Shown here piece after piece: positions 9,685 through 21,235 of a DNA stretch of 64,000 bases. Position numbers and translations under genes: made by a program. Numbering within the stretch: the first letter of the stretch is position 1; each line of letters starts with the position of its first letter. The DNA is from Dichetophora obliterata. Lineage: Eukaryota; Arthropoda; Insecta; Diptera; Sciomyzidae. The stretch is from NCBI GenBank assembly GCA_963920525.1, contig OY986435.1:272978848-273042847 (forward strand). Reading direction: 5' to 3'. The notes below the pieces were generated by a model, which did not search any database, was not told the DNA's origin, and worked only from the letters and a program-made list of their open reading frames with translations.

Positions 9685-11798
9685 ATTATTCGAGCAGAGC
9701 ATGTATCCAAATTAAAAGCTCATTTTTTCTGTTATTTTCTAAAAAAAAAAATGTTGACCTACCAAAATAAATTGTGCTCTTTTCTCAAAAATGCTGACCG
9801 CAAAAGTATTACAAATGCAGAATTTTCTAAACTGTGAAATTCGACGGTTTTGCATTCTGCTCTCTAGTATTACCAACACAAAAACAAAATAAAATAATTT
9901 TGACATTAATATTTTGTGCTGTGACAATTGTGAGAAGCACAAAGTTGCAATTTTGAGAAATTTCTGAAATTGAATCCAATATATTTTTGATTAAAGTGGT
10001 TAGTTTTAATAAAACTGAATTGATCAATGAACATTTGGTAAAAATTCCATGCAGTCGGCTCCATGCATAACCATCAGAATTCAAAACAACAGTGCAGCCA
10101 ATATTAAATAAAAAAGCATTTGCATTTTTTTTTTCGTTCTTTTCTCAGCTCAAAAGAAGTCAACATTCTGTAAATTCAGGTCAGAATCTAAAAAATTCTG
10201 CGTTCTGTGAGATCCAAATTTTTTTTCAGAAAAGAATGCGCTATAAGTTTATTGCGACACTTGGTTTAAATAAGGTTATGAATAGAAAATATTCGCTCTA
10301 CGCAAGCGGATGAGTGTGGCACTGACAGTACGCCTTGGACAATTCTATAGGGGTATTCACACTGACTTGGATAGATTGACAAATGCCGTGCATTTTGTTT
10401 TTGTAAAATTCTATTGTACCCAAGTACCCATCCACCAATCTACTCTAGCTGACCCTCTGACTTGTTTGGGTAAATTGATTTCTTGCCAAATTAAGTACTT
10501 TTCCACGTGTAAAAAAATAAGCTCAAAACGAACTAAATCGGAATAGCACAACCCGAGATATTGCGATTTAAGTAACACAGACGTTGACAAAATGTTGCCA
10601 TTTTCCAAAATTTTGCCCTAACGGTATTCCGTAAAAAAAGTTTTCCGAGAAAAATCCCAATACACATGTAAGCTTATTTTACGTAAAGAAACTTTTAAAA
10701 AATTTTCGGCCGAGTCTGAGACATTAAATCCTGGAAGGTGTGCGATTTGTAAAAGAATCGCACCCATAAACATAAAATCGTTCATGCGGTGTTTCTTAAG
10801 ATCTCAGGAACGGTATCACCTAAGGCCACCAAATTTGCAATATCTGTTATTAAGGTTAATATCTCGGTTAATAAAAAAAGGAAATCACAGAAGACTACTG
10901 ATGAGTTGATGTAGCTATCAACGAAACAGCTGTCTAGTCTGCTTGGTGATTTGTTCTGCAAAGAACTTATTGTTGATGCAACCTGTTGCTTCATGAACTT
11001 AATTGGCATTAATCTTATATATAATTCTAAAAAATATTGTTTTTTTTAGAATTATTTAAAAAAAAACAATATTGTAATTACAATATGCCATCATTAACTT
11101 TTCATCAAAAAAAGGCACAGTTTCAATAGTATCGTAAGTATAGACGTAGAATTCCTTTTTATACAGTAATAGAGAAAAATTCTGGTTTTTGTCATGTATA
11201 TTCTTCAAAACCTTTTTAAAGTATTTCATCTTCTAAATAAAAATTATTCAAAAACAAATTTGTTGTTGTTGTCCTTCTTTTAATTTACCTGATCTAAAAA
11301 GCTCACAATTAAATTCATGTAAAAATTTGTTTTGTTTTATAAAAAGTTTTCGTTTGATATTTATGGTGATGAATTTGTTGTTCTTTTTCATTTGTTTTGT
11401 TGATTAAAACTAAATGTAATTTAAAGTTATGTTTAATTAATGGAAATAAATATGGGTAAATTTGATTTATTTTTTTTCCTGTAGTAAAGAGCATATGGGT
11501 ATTTCCACAGGAAAGTCTACCGTGACCAAAAAATTAAAACTTATAAAAAACTTATTATTTTATGATATTATCTAAGAGAAACATTTTAATTTTATTAATT
11601 TAAGCAATTTGTACATAAAATTATTAACCATGATGATCACATCGTCTGCACTGTTTCACAAATGTAGTTTTTCTTTTTCGTAAGTGTTTAGTAAATGTTT
11701 CATAAACATTTTTGTTTTATTAAAAATGGAAGGCATTGGCTAAAGATAATGAAAAAATGGTTGATGCAATTAAAGGAAAATATATTGAATTTGTTTTT
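9685..11798. other. Non-coding AT-rich stretch
   Basis: No recognisable gene. Short ORFs (e.g. minus strand 10,782-11,009) match nothing I know. A perfect 8-bp hairpin (GTGCGATT / AATCGCAC) lies at about 10,739-10,764. One MITE-like terminus is at about 10,348. Confidence 0.5.
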
Positions 11799-11851
11799 AA
11801 TTACCTAATTACATAATTACTTAACTACCTAATTACTTAATTACCCAATTA
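11799..11851. repeat. Short tandem repeat, consensus ACCTAATTACTTAATT
   Basis: About four imperfect units of TACCTAATTAC/TTACTTAATTAC type run head to tail. Confidence 0.7.
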
Positions 11852-11868
11852 AATTGCAATGGAAAAAA

Positions 11869-12249
11869 CTGTCCCGTGCGATCTGTCCCGTGCGACCGAG
11901 CTTAATATTAAATTAAAAAATAAGTGTTAAATATTATTGGGTAAAATAAAAACAATTTAAAAGAAACACCAATGCACAATATCCATAAAATAAACTCTTT
12001 GAAATATTCCTTCAGACTTCGCTGAATTCGGCGCTTGAGTTGTTGTCCTCGAAAAAAACTTCCGTTTTTGTCCCGTGCGAACCCCGTTGTTTTTGGCAAT
12101 TATTTTGAAAAGGAAAAATTACCGATAATCAACCTTAGCACCACTTATAGAGCTTACTATGAGTTATAAGTTAAGACCATTATCAAAATATAAATCCGTG
12201 TTATTACTACTTTTTTTTCAATTTAACTGGGTACGACTGTCCCGTGCGA
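11869..12249 (+). repeat. Cluster of four TGTCCCGTGCGA motifs
   Basis: The 12-mer TGTCCCGTGCGA occurs at 11,870-11,881, 11,884-11,895, 12,069-12,080 and 12,238-12,249, always in the same orientation, in otherwise AT-rich sequence. The first two copies are separated by only two bases. The function is unknown; it could be protein binding sites or remnants of a tandem repeat. Confidence 0.75.
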
Positions 12250-12653
12250 CACCATGGAAATGCCCATATACATAAATGTATATTTTAAAAGTAATTTAAA
12301 ATTAAAATAAAGAAATAGAAATAGGAAAGAATATAATGCATAGTAAAAATAATTCGAATTTATTATGGTATTTAAAAAATAAATGCATAAATGCATGCGC
12401 AAATTTGCGTAGTAGTATACATACATGCTGAAAATAAACATGCTTTATTTTGCTTTATAAAAGCAACAATTATATTTTCATATTACTATACGAAAGGTAT
12501 ACTTTTCAAAACTTTTCAAAATAATAAAATTTTAACATATTTTTATTTAGTTTTATTTTTTTTTTATTTTGAAACTAAAATAAAAAATTTGTTTATTCAT
12601 ATTCATGTTTCTTTTAAGAAATGTTGGTGATTTTTTCACCCCCATTTGTACTG

Positions 12654-12666
12654 CCCCCCCCCCCCC
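12654..12666. repeat. C homopolymer, 13 bp
   Basis: Uninterrupted run of C in an AT-rich context. Confidence 0.9.
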
Positions 12667-12699
12667 AGATGAAATTAGCTTCCGACGCGCTTGTGCATT

Positions 12700-13030
12700 T
12701 CTATGGTTCCTTTTTGAATTGGTTTTCGAACAAAAAGAGATTCTTTTTTGAGAGGCAATTCAGTCCGGCGAATGCATTCAAAATGGTTCGTTTATGAGTC
12801 CTGAGCTGAAAAATAACTTCTCAATAATTTTGTTTAACTCGTTTCCGAACAAAAAAAGGACAAGTGATGATTCTTTCTTTAGCCATTTCTAAAGAAAAGA
12901 AGGTTCGCTTTTGAGAGGCACTTTAGTCCGACGAATGTTCAAAGTGTTCATTTATGAGTGCCGGAAATTAACTTTTCTTCCTGAAAACGTTCATAAGTGA
13001 ATTCAAAAACTAGTAAGGAATCATTTTCGA
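12700..13030. repeat. Degenerate internal duplication
   Basis: Two related ~100-bp segments (about 12,740-12,830 and 12,895-12,995) share the phrases TTTTGAGAGGCA, AGTCCG and CGAATG followed by TTCATTTATGAGTGC-like sequence. Origin unknown. Confidence 0.55.
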
Positions 13031-13039
13031 CTGGGCCGA

Positions 13040-13625
13040 AGTTAAAATACCCCCACGGACGACAATTTTTCCAAATTTCATACTTAAAGTTTATATTAAT
13101 TATTAAAGGTTTTGTGTAAATTTTGAAGTCATTAGATTAATTTTTGTGGAATTGAAAGAGATTTTACTATTTTGGTGAACTCACTTTGTATGGGAGGTAG
13201 ACGTGATTTTTATTCGAAGTTTACAAATTTTATACTAAAAATGCATATTAAAAGTTAAAGCTTATGTGCAAAATTTTAAGACATTAGATTAGTTTTTGTG
13301 AAATTAAAAGAGATTATGCCGTTATGGTTAAGTAACTTTGTATGTGAAGCAGGCGTGGTTTTCATCCGATTTGGCTCATTTTCGAAGTTGACCTCCATTT
13401 TTGAATAAAAAGCTTATACATATATTGAATTCCGTTACGATAGCTAAAAAATTACGGCTGTTATCGTGACCACAGACGGGCAGACGGACATGGCTAAATC
13501 GACTCAGGAGGTGATGCTGATCAAGAATATATATACTTTTCTATACCGGTCACGCCTCCTTATCGGCGTTACAAACGGAGTGACAAAGCTAATATACCCC
13601 TATTACATTTTTTAAACGTAGGGGT
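13040..13625. repeat. Dispersed repeat of a type common in fly genomes
   Basis: Contains the phrases CAGACGGACATGGCTAAATC and GATCAAGAATATATATACTT, followed by sequence rich in TATACCCC/GGGGTATA. From memory this block is highly dispersed in Drosophila and other flies next to transposons. Inside it a ~110-bp segment is duplicated (around 13,115 and 13,290; shared phrase ATTAGATTARTTTTTGTG). I cannot name the family. Confidence 0.55.
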
Positions 13626-13774
13626 ATAAAGATAGTTTTGGTTCACTGGGATATAACTATTAAATATTAATATAATATCAAAATACAATTTTAAAAACAA
13701 AAAAAAAGTAGATGAGCAAAAAAATTGCTGGGGTGAGTATTAAATAATGACAGATTCATTCCACATTTTTTATT

Positions 13775-13835
13775 ACAGTATTAATGACAATGTATGCATA
13801 CAGTATTAATGAAAATTTATGCATAGAGTACAACT
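13775..13835. repeat. Short duplication around ATGCATACAGTATTAATGA
   Basis: The phrase TATGCATACAGTATTAATGA occurs at about 13,792, with a partial copy just upstream and further ATGCATA-rich sequence to about 13,970. Confidence 0.55.
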
Positions 13836-14103
13836 AATTCCCCATGCATACAGTATAAGTAATTGTGCGGGTTCACAGAACACATGCTCTTGTATGACAT
13901 CGCAGTGTAAAATAGAAATGAGCATGCATACAAAACATCAAACGTATGCATGCATCATCAATGCTGTATGCATGAATGTACTTACTAGGTTACTAGCAAC
14001 GAAAAGGATAACGAAATGTCAAAGTAAGCAAAACAGTGCATCAAACATTTAAAATTACTTTAATTGCATTTACATGCAACTTGAATGTTTTTATCATCCT
14101 GAG

Positions 14104-14784
14104 CAGGGTTCGCATTTGCTCATTCATGAATTGCTCATTTCTGCTTCTATGCATTCATTTAAGAATATGAAGAAAGATCAAAGTGAGCAGCTCATTTTCG
14201 TGAAGTACTGGAGAAGAGGAAACCAGATTGTGAACAAGAATATTTTTTACTCTTGCGAAGAAACTGTTGCTAGTCATCTCTTTTTCAATTCTTCACTTGT
14301 CTTTCGTTGGCTCTTCATTTATTCATTAATTGTTCATGAAGTGGTGAAGACAACGGATGATACTCACTGGCAATAGATGGTTTGTATCAGAGAAGGAATT
14401 CGGAAATGGGTCGCAGAGAAGGAATTCGAAAATGGGTCGCTAAATCCGCATCCGTTGTCAGAATTTTAAAATTAATAATATTCACCTAATAATATTTATT
14501 TTGAATAGTCTTAAACATAATTTAACAGTGTTAGGAGGTCGCTGATTTCGAATCTGAAGTCAGAATTTTAAAATTCAATATGGTGGATAGCGTTGCCACC
14601 TTAATTTTTTTATTTTTACGAATTCGGGGCTGCCGCGAACTGTAGCGTAAAAATGGGTCACTGAATCTGATTCCGTTGTCAGAATTTCAAAATTTGAAAA
14701 TTTTTAAATAATAGGGTTGCCACCTAATAATATGTATTTTTACGTAGCAAATGAAGCTTCATGAGTGAGCAAATACGAACCCTG
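14104..14784. mobile_element. Non-autonomous hAT element (MITE) with 8-bp target duplication
   Basis: The left end CAGGGTTCGCATTTGCTCAT (14,104) is inverted at the right end, which reads CAGGGTTCGTATTTGCTCAC on the minus strand from 14,784. Flanking 8-mers are ATCCTGAG (14,096-14,103) and ATTCTGAG (14,785-14,792), one mismatch. A CAGGG start and 8-bp duplication are hallmarks of hAT elements. The inner part (about 14,360-14,745) is a piece of the GGGTCGCTGAATCC repeat family also found at 27,780-28,440. Confidence 0.85.
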
Positions 14785-14792
14785 ATTCTGAG

Positions 14793-16209
14793 ATATTGAA
14801 ATAGTGCCGAAATGAAAAGGCACTTGCCTAAAGTGACGTCCAATCTCGAATGTGCCGAAAATTGCACATTTGTACCTATAATTCCATCCCTGAGCAGTAG
14901 TTTTTCAAAAAGATTAACAAAATAAATAAGATGAGCTTGTATCTACTATATTATGAAGCAATTAAAAAAAAAGTATTATTAAAGTTTGTGAAGAGAAATT
15001 CGAATTCATGATAACAGCTACAGTTTAAATTCACACGATTTAACATAGCATTTCTCAAATAAAAGTACTAACTAAAGATATTAACTCAGGCTTAAACAAC
15101 AGTAGTTAATATCAGTTATTCCGATAAGCGAGGTTGTGGGAGTCTAAGGTTTGACACATGGCTATGAATACAAAGAAGACTTACAAAAGAAAAAAACAAG
15201 CACACATATTTTCTACTAATTGTAGTAATTCGCATGGAATGTTAAAGTTATTAAATGATGACAAGTTTTACTACTAAAAAAATCTTTGTAAACACAGATG
15301 ATAATGTTTGTTTTTTAAATATTTCCATAGTGCCTTTTTGCAGTTATGAACCAAATATGGCAGGCTCTGGTGCTGGTGTTTCTTTGTTAGTATTCATTCG
15401 TCAAATGTCTACCCAAATATACACATTTTTTTGTCTGAGTGTACATACCTACTTGTTGTTCAATTTTGTTTTCTTTCAAAATTGGTAACGATTTTAATTG
15501 TTATTGCATTCCAGTTTTTTTGTTTGTTTGTTTTTGTTTGACGTTACTTTGCCCCTTTGTTTGGTTTGCTCAATGCTTGCGAACGAATCAAGTTGATGAT
15601 AATGACGAAGAAGATTGTAAAACAGTTAACCGTTTTGCGAAAAATGGCGCTGCCGGAAGTGGCTTCGATTTGTTTAACTGCTGGCTGCGACTAGTTTAAA
15701 TAAAAATTGGTAAATTGTAAGCGACCAATTGTACTTTATTTCAAATAAAAACATAGAAATTCACACTGTTTAACTGTTGTTGCTAATGCTGTTAGCAATA
15801 TTTATGAGCAATTTAGTACGTTCTAAATAGCAGCTACTTTGATAATTAGAAATTCTTTTGTGAATCTTCTTTTGTGTTATTGCACTTTGTTAACGGGAAT
15901 TTCAATATTCTTCCGTACATAACTGTTACAACTATTATTTTTTGATTAAACTTTAAGAATTGTATTCAAATAATAGTTCCATTCTAACTTAATTGTACAT
16001 TTATAAATTAATTATTATTCGATGATTGTAATTTATAGCTTTTTTCGCGAACACAAATATTATTCCAATTCACTGCCGCCACCGGAACCAAATAACTGTT
16101 CGTTGTAGTTTAGTTAAACAACTTTTGAAAAATCAAGCCATTTGCCACTCTATGGCGACCAACCCACCCTACCACACTCCTCTCTACTCAACAATTCTTC
16201 GCTACGACA
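14793..16209. other. Apparently single-copy sequence without a recognised gene
   Basis: Less AT-rich than its surroundings near 15,580-15,690 and 16,060-16,200. Short plus-strand ORFs exist at 15,255-15,488 and 15,439-15,699 but have no features I can interpret. An AATAAA occurs near 15,745. It is the target sequence of the large hAT insertion at 16,218. Confidence 0.45.
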
Positions 16210-16411
16210 CACGGTCGCAGAGTTGCCAGTTTTTTCGTACTCCTGACCGCCATTTGTAGACAACTAAACCGCCAAAAACCGGCAAAAATTTTTTCTTCAA
16301 ATATTTTAAGAAAATAAATAAAAACCATAATATTAACGTAGCGTGATAAATATTTTTACTATATTTGTAAATATGACCAAAAATTGTAGCTTAGAGCTCT
16401 TATTATTTATA

Positions 16412-17765
16412 CAGTGTCTCACTTTGAAATGAAATGAAAATGTAAGAAGAAACTTGGAGTAAATATTTTTTTTCAAAACGTTCTTTATTGGTGAGTAAAA
16501 TTAAACAGAAACATAGTTAAAAAATTAGAACATAACGGTAAAAAAAAATTAAATCAAACTAAAGCTTTAAAAAATAGCCTTGGGCCTTGTTAGGTTGTTT
16601 TTATGACATTTGGACAAATATTAAGTACACAATTCTTTACCACGAGCGTCGGTATGTTTCAGGTCATTGTCTTGGTAAGACTAAAAATTATCTGCAATTC
16701 CTTATGTACCCGCACTTTCTTTTACTTGCGCCATGAGAATGTCAAGGAACATATTTTTGTCCATTATACCTTCAATAAAATTAATCCTTCCAACATCAGA
16801 CGCAGCCTCAAACCATGACCATTTTTAATCGTATGTTTAGAACTTTAATTGCAAAATTCTTCATTCGGTTTTCGCTTTCCATCTGAACCATATAAATTTA
16901 ATAAACTCTCATCGGTAAACAAAACCTGTACTAAGAGTTTATTTTTTAAAAGTGCTAAAGATCCTTATGATTTCTGTTTTATTAACCTTGCTCCAGAATA
17001 GAAAGTCTTTGGTCATCTGCTCATGCACGAAATTGTGGCGTTCTATTACTTTTTTCTTTCTAATACAGTGCTTTTTTCGTGCTACTCCTCAATTTAAACA
17101 TTTTTTTCTCAAAACTCTTCAAATTGTTTCTGAGTGCACACTCTTTTTCAAATTGAGTTTTAACATGACCTCTAGTTTTAGAAAAAAAAAAATAGGCATT
17201 TTATTATTTCTCTTAAAAAATACCTTTCATCTTTGGAGCTAAGTATATTTTTAGCTACTGTACGTTCTTTATTGTATATTCTCTTATCTTGTATATAATG
17301 CTTGATTATATCGTGCACTGCTGATTTACTTTTTAAGGTGATTTGTGAAATTTGTCGCTAGGATTTTCCTTTCAAATAATAATCTATCACAATCTGCCTT
17401 TCTGCCAATGTTAATTGATTCATTTTTCGAGAAATGTTTATTTTTTTAAGTTTTGCGTTTGACTGAAGTTATTCCAACAGTAGTAAAAAGTTGTAAGCAG
17501 GAATAACGATTTAAGGACCACAACTTGCATTTTTTCTTTACTTTCCCGACTTTCAATGTGAGCTTGGTTTTATAGGTTTGTTTCGATTTAAATTTTTTTC
17601 ACCGTTATGTTCTAATTTTTTAATTATGTTTCTGTTTAATTTTGTTCACCAAAAAATAACGTTTTGAAAAAAATATATATTGCAATATTCTTTATACATT
17701 TTCATTTCTGAAATTAAGGCGAAAGTGCTAAGAAATGTCTGCCCGACTTTCGTTGTGACCCACTG
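16412..17765 (-). mobile_element. Tc1-like element with ~190-bp inverted repeats, nested in the hAT element
   Basis: TA flanks both ends (16,410-16,411 and 17,766-17,767). Ends start CAGTGTCTCACTTTG (left) and CAGTGGGTCACAACG (right, minus strand). Long inner arms are inverted copies, for example TTAAACAGAAACATAGTTAA (about 16,502) against the same phrase with one change on the minus strand near 17,640. The left outer arm is shortened by a deletion. Long inverted repeats with repeated transposase sites are known from Tc1 families of the IR/DR type. Confidence 0.85.
16590..17423 (-). pseudogene. Tc1-like transposase pseudogene
   Basis: Begins with an ATG at 17,423 (MNQLTLAERQIVIDYYLKGK), followed by the HTH-like segment KSKSAVHDIIKHYIQDKR. 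Towards the 3' end it shows the second catalytic block as QDNDLKHTDARGKELC. Many stops and frameshifts interrupt it, and the first Asp and last Glu blocks are not clearly visible. It is an old, inactive Tc1 copy. Confidence 0.75.
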
Positions 17766-17767
17766 TA

Positions 17768-18497
17768 GTTAAATATAATTTTATTAATATACATATTAAC
17801 ATGCACAAATCATACAAAAAACTAAAAAAGATACACGATCACAATTTTATTTTTTATAATTATAAAAACACGATAACATAAGAACAATAAATAAAGTAAT
17901 AGGTACACGGTCAAAAATCTTGGACTAATTTTTAATCCAATCGTTGAGTTATGCATTTATTATTACCTGTTATATTAGAATTTAAAAGGTTAAAATTATT
18001 AGAAATTTTTTAAATAAATCCAAAAATAATATTTAATACATGTTGGAATACTCTAAGAAAGCAGCGTTCAGCTTGGTTGGGTTCTTATGCATGTTTATCA
18101 TTTTTTTATACATGTGGCTTCAAAGAGCAGTTGGTAGAGCCATAAACATAGAACCTACGCGTAGTGGGTTAGTACTCCACAGGTTTAGTTCTTTTTTATT
18201 TTTTCCGAAAATATTTTAATACAAGCATGCATTAAAATTTAGTCACATGAGGGAATAAAATTCAATTTAAATATTTCGCGTCGATTCAATTTTAATACAG
18301 TGTCGGTGTCGTCATATATACAATAAAGGATTTACAAGAGTTTAGAATAATAGATAATACCAAATCAATAACATCCAAAAAAATATTGATGAGTTTTATC
18401 CAATTGTGAGCAGGTCAATATATATTTCACTGTCTTCTATTTCAGAATTTTCTGGTTTTGGGTTTTAACATTTCTTTTGTAAGCTCAAAACTTTCGC
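17768..18497. other. Non-coding interior of the hAT element
   Basis: AT-rich sequence with no ORF of note. It is presumably original hAT-element sequence between the Tc1 insertion and the next MITE. Confidence 0.45.
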
Positions 18498-18758
18498 AGT
18501 ATATCTGTGGTCACAAGGAATAATGACTAAACTCAAAATATCGTAAAAAAACGTTATGGAATTTACTTTAATTCCAATTTTTGCAAGTATGCATACATCC
18601 ATTTTTGCCCAGAATTGATCATCATGTATGTCTGCACATATTTTGTGTGTAACAGTTCATATATTTCAAAACAATGGGTCGTGGTTCGTGCAATTAAAAA
18701 TATCGTTTTTTACGATACTTTGAGTTTAGTCGTTATTCCTTGTGACCACAAATATACT
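18498..18758. mobile_element. MITE with ~55-bp inverted repeats
   Basis: The left arm AGTATATCTGTGGTCACAAG and the right arm on the minus strand AGTATATTTGTGGTCACAAG continue as inverted copies for about 55 bp (to AAAAAACG). The spacer is about 150 bp and non-coding. Confidence 0.8.
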
Positions 18759-19059
18759 TATATTATAAGTATAAATTGAAAAAATTATTTCTACACATGC
18801 GTTATATTATAGTTTGTATCAAATGCATTTTAATTACCACTTCTGCGAGTTCTCTGAAAAATTTCTTGCTTACTCCATCCCATGGCGAATAATAAGGTAG
18901 GGTAAGTAGCTTTGACAAGGCCTATCGTTAATGTCAAAGTCTGTTTTAGAGATGCCAGTTTTCTTTATTAATGTTGTTTCTGGGATAAACACAGGGAAAA
19001 GGAATTTTATGAAGAGTAAATAAGATTAATGTCTTTATTCCACGTTGTCCGACAAATTG

Positions 19060-21235
19060 CACAACTTTTTTTACCATTTTTATAATTTTAAAAGTAAAGC
19101 TCTTTGCCATGTTTTCTCAGTCTGTACCATATAGTCTCAAATTTGTGAAAAATTCTGCGTACCCTTGGTACACAAAGGATTTAAAGACTCTTCGCAACAA
19201 CAGGAATATGGCATGGAAGAAATATGTTTGTAGTTTTGACTCAAATGACCTAGAAACATACAAACGTTTGTTTCTGGAATTTGAGAATCTGCATTATATA
19301 ATGAGTATTTGGATAATATGAAGCTAAGTATTTTGTCTGATCCAAGAAAATTTTGGGCATTTATTAATGTTAAGAAGAAGACAGATGGATTTCCTTCTTC
19401 TTTCAATTTTCAGGATGGATTTACTCACGATTCCATCATTATTTGTGGCCTATTTGCCAATCTTTTTAAAGAATCATTTTGTTCAGATTCTTTTAATCCT
19501 GATTTAGCGTATTTTGATTGTATGAAGAACGAACCCAAAGTTTCTTTGGAGCATATATCTTTTACCTCAGAGGATATTTTTAAGTATATTGTATTAATCG
19601 ATGAAGATTTTAGCGCTGGACCAGATAAGATTCCTGCCACAGTAATAAAACAATGCGGCTCCATTTTGTGTCAACTCCTATTTACAAAAAAGGTTGCAGG
19701 AATGACGTCACTAATTAAAGGCCTATCGCTAAGTTGTCTTCGATTCCTAAACTTTTTTAACCGAATAGTGTACGATCGAGTGAAAATTCACTGTGGGCAA
19801 GTTACGACGACTCGTCAGCATGGTTTTGTTACTGGCAGATCCACTGTGTCTAATCTCCTCGATTTCACTACATTCTGCTTAAAATCTATTGATTCTGGTA
19901 GCCAGGTCGATTGCATTTACACTGACCTTAGCAAAGCTTTTGATAAATTACAACATAATCTAATTTTATTAAAACTTAAATTAATAGAATTTCCACAGTA
20001 TTTTGTAAACTGGATCAAATCGTATTTGATGGAGGCGATCTTATCAAATACGGTTCCGAGGCGTGTTGTCTTCTGAATTTGGTGCAGAATCAGGTGTTCC
20101 TCAATGAAGCCACCTGGGTCCACTTCTGTTTATTTTGGCAATTAATGATGTTACCCACGTCATCAAGCACTCTCATTTGCTTATTTATGCAGGTGATATG
20201 AAAATATACAGAACAATTGATTCTAATGACAATTCAGACCTGCTACAGTCAGACTTGAACTCCTTTGAGGTTGGGTGTTCTAAAAATAATATGTTTTTAA
20301 ATCCAGTTAAATGTCAAACTATGACCTTTTTCACGTAAAAGGAACAGTTTTATTTTTGATTACAAAATTAAAGATACTGCTTTAAGTCGTGTAACTACCG
20401 TCAAAGACCTTGGTATATGCATGGATTTTAAATTGTCGTTTAACATGCATATTGATAGAATTTGTAAAAAGCGTCTTCTATGCTTGGTGTTATAAAACGC
20501 TGGGCCAAAGAGTTTGATAGCTTAATAACAACTACAACGCTGTATTATTCAATTGTGCGTGATCACTTGGAGTACGCAAGTCAAGTATGGTCCCCACATT
20601 TCAATGTGATGTTGATCGAATTGAAAGAATTCAAAAACGTTTTGTTCGGTTTGCTCTTAGAGGCTTGAGTGGAACTGACACATTTAACCTTCCTCCATAT
20701 GAGGATCGTTTAAAATTTTTAAAAATGCAATCTTTAAGTGAGAGAAGAAAATCTGCTGATATCGTCTACTTACACCAACTCATAACTGGTGTATTCGATT
20801 CTCCAGAACTTCTTTCTCTTATAAATTTTAACACTAACCGTGGAAGCAGTAGAAACTATAACAACTTGATTTATTTACCATTGAGTAGAACAAATTAAAT
20901 GTTAACTGCTCCATTAAATCGCATGAGTACCTTTGTTAACAGCTATAGCGTGTTTGATGTTAACATGTCGAAAGGTCAACTCAAAAGTAGATTGAAAACT
21001 AATGAAGGATAAGATCTATGTAAACGCATGCTTAGTTGTTATGTCTTGTGTTGTCCCTGAACCCAACCTATATTATGGTGGGTAAATTTTTCTTCCTTTT
21101 GGTTTATTTTTTTGACCACATTTATCGATATCTTTGAAATATTACAATGATATTTGGGTTGATTCTTAAAATGATCTATTGCGGAGAAAGTGCGAAAAAG
21201 CTGTGGTAGCTGTAGTAACTTCACCCAAAATTCTC
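19060..21235 (+). mobile_element. CR1/Kiri-like non-LTR retrotransposon, 5'-truncated
   Basis: The plus strand encodes the end of the linker (YPWYTKDLKTLRNNRNMAWK), the reverse transcriptase and the C-terminal domain typical of the CR1/Jockey group; no endonuclease or RNase H is seen. The 3' untranslated end is shared with a second truncated copy at 50,143-50,654 (minus), which confirms a dispersed family and fixes the 3' end near 21,235. The phrase GACAACACAAGACATAACAA (minus strand) is common to both copies. Confidence 0.85.
19109..20898 (+). pseudogene. Reverse transcriptase of the CR1/Kiri-like element, disrupted
   Basis: Fragments in order: linker (19,109-19,321), RT fingers and palm (19,309-20,076) with SAGPDKIPATVIKQCG, QHGFVTGRSTVSNLLDF and DCIYTDLSKAFDKLQHNL (motif A Asp), then after a frameshift near 20,075 a GVPQ-SHLGPLLF block with one stop, then LLIYAGDMKIYRTI. 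The catalytic YADD is changed to YAGD. Further pieces at 20,480-20,668 (ITTTTLYYSIVRDHLEYASQ) and 20,587-20,898 form the thumb and C-terminal region. At least four frameshifts or stops make it inactive. Confidence 0.8.

Noticed and set aside
10782..11009. 75-codon minus-strand ORF with helical-looking composition
   Set aside because: No family resemblance, no continuation upstream or downstream, lies in non-coding AT-rich sequence.
15255..15699. Two overlapping plus-strand ORFs in less AT-rich DNA
   Set aside because: Composition is Phe/Cys/Leu-rich as expected from T-rich DNA; no splice or domain evidence. Could still be an untranslated exon of a nearby gene.
18115..18195. tRNA-like sequence (AGCAGTTGGTAGAGCC ... 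GGTTTAGTTC)
   Set aside because: The D-arm phrase is suggestive but no acceptor stem or T-arm pairing could be built; a chance match or a very decayed tRNA fragment.
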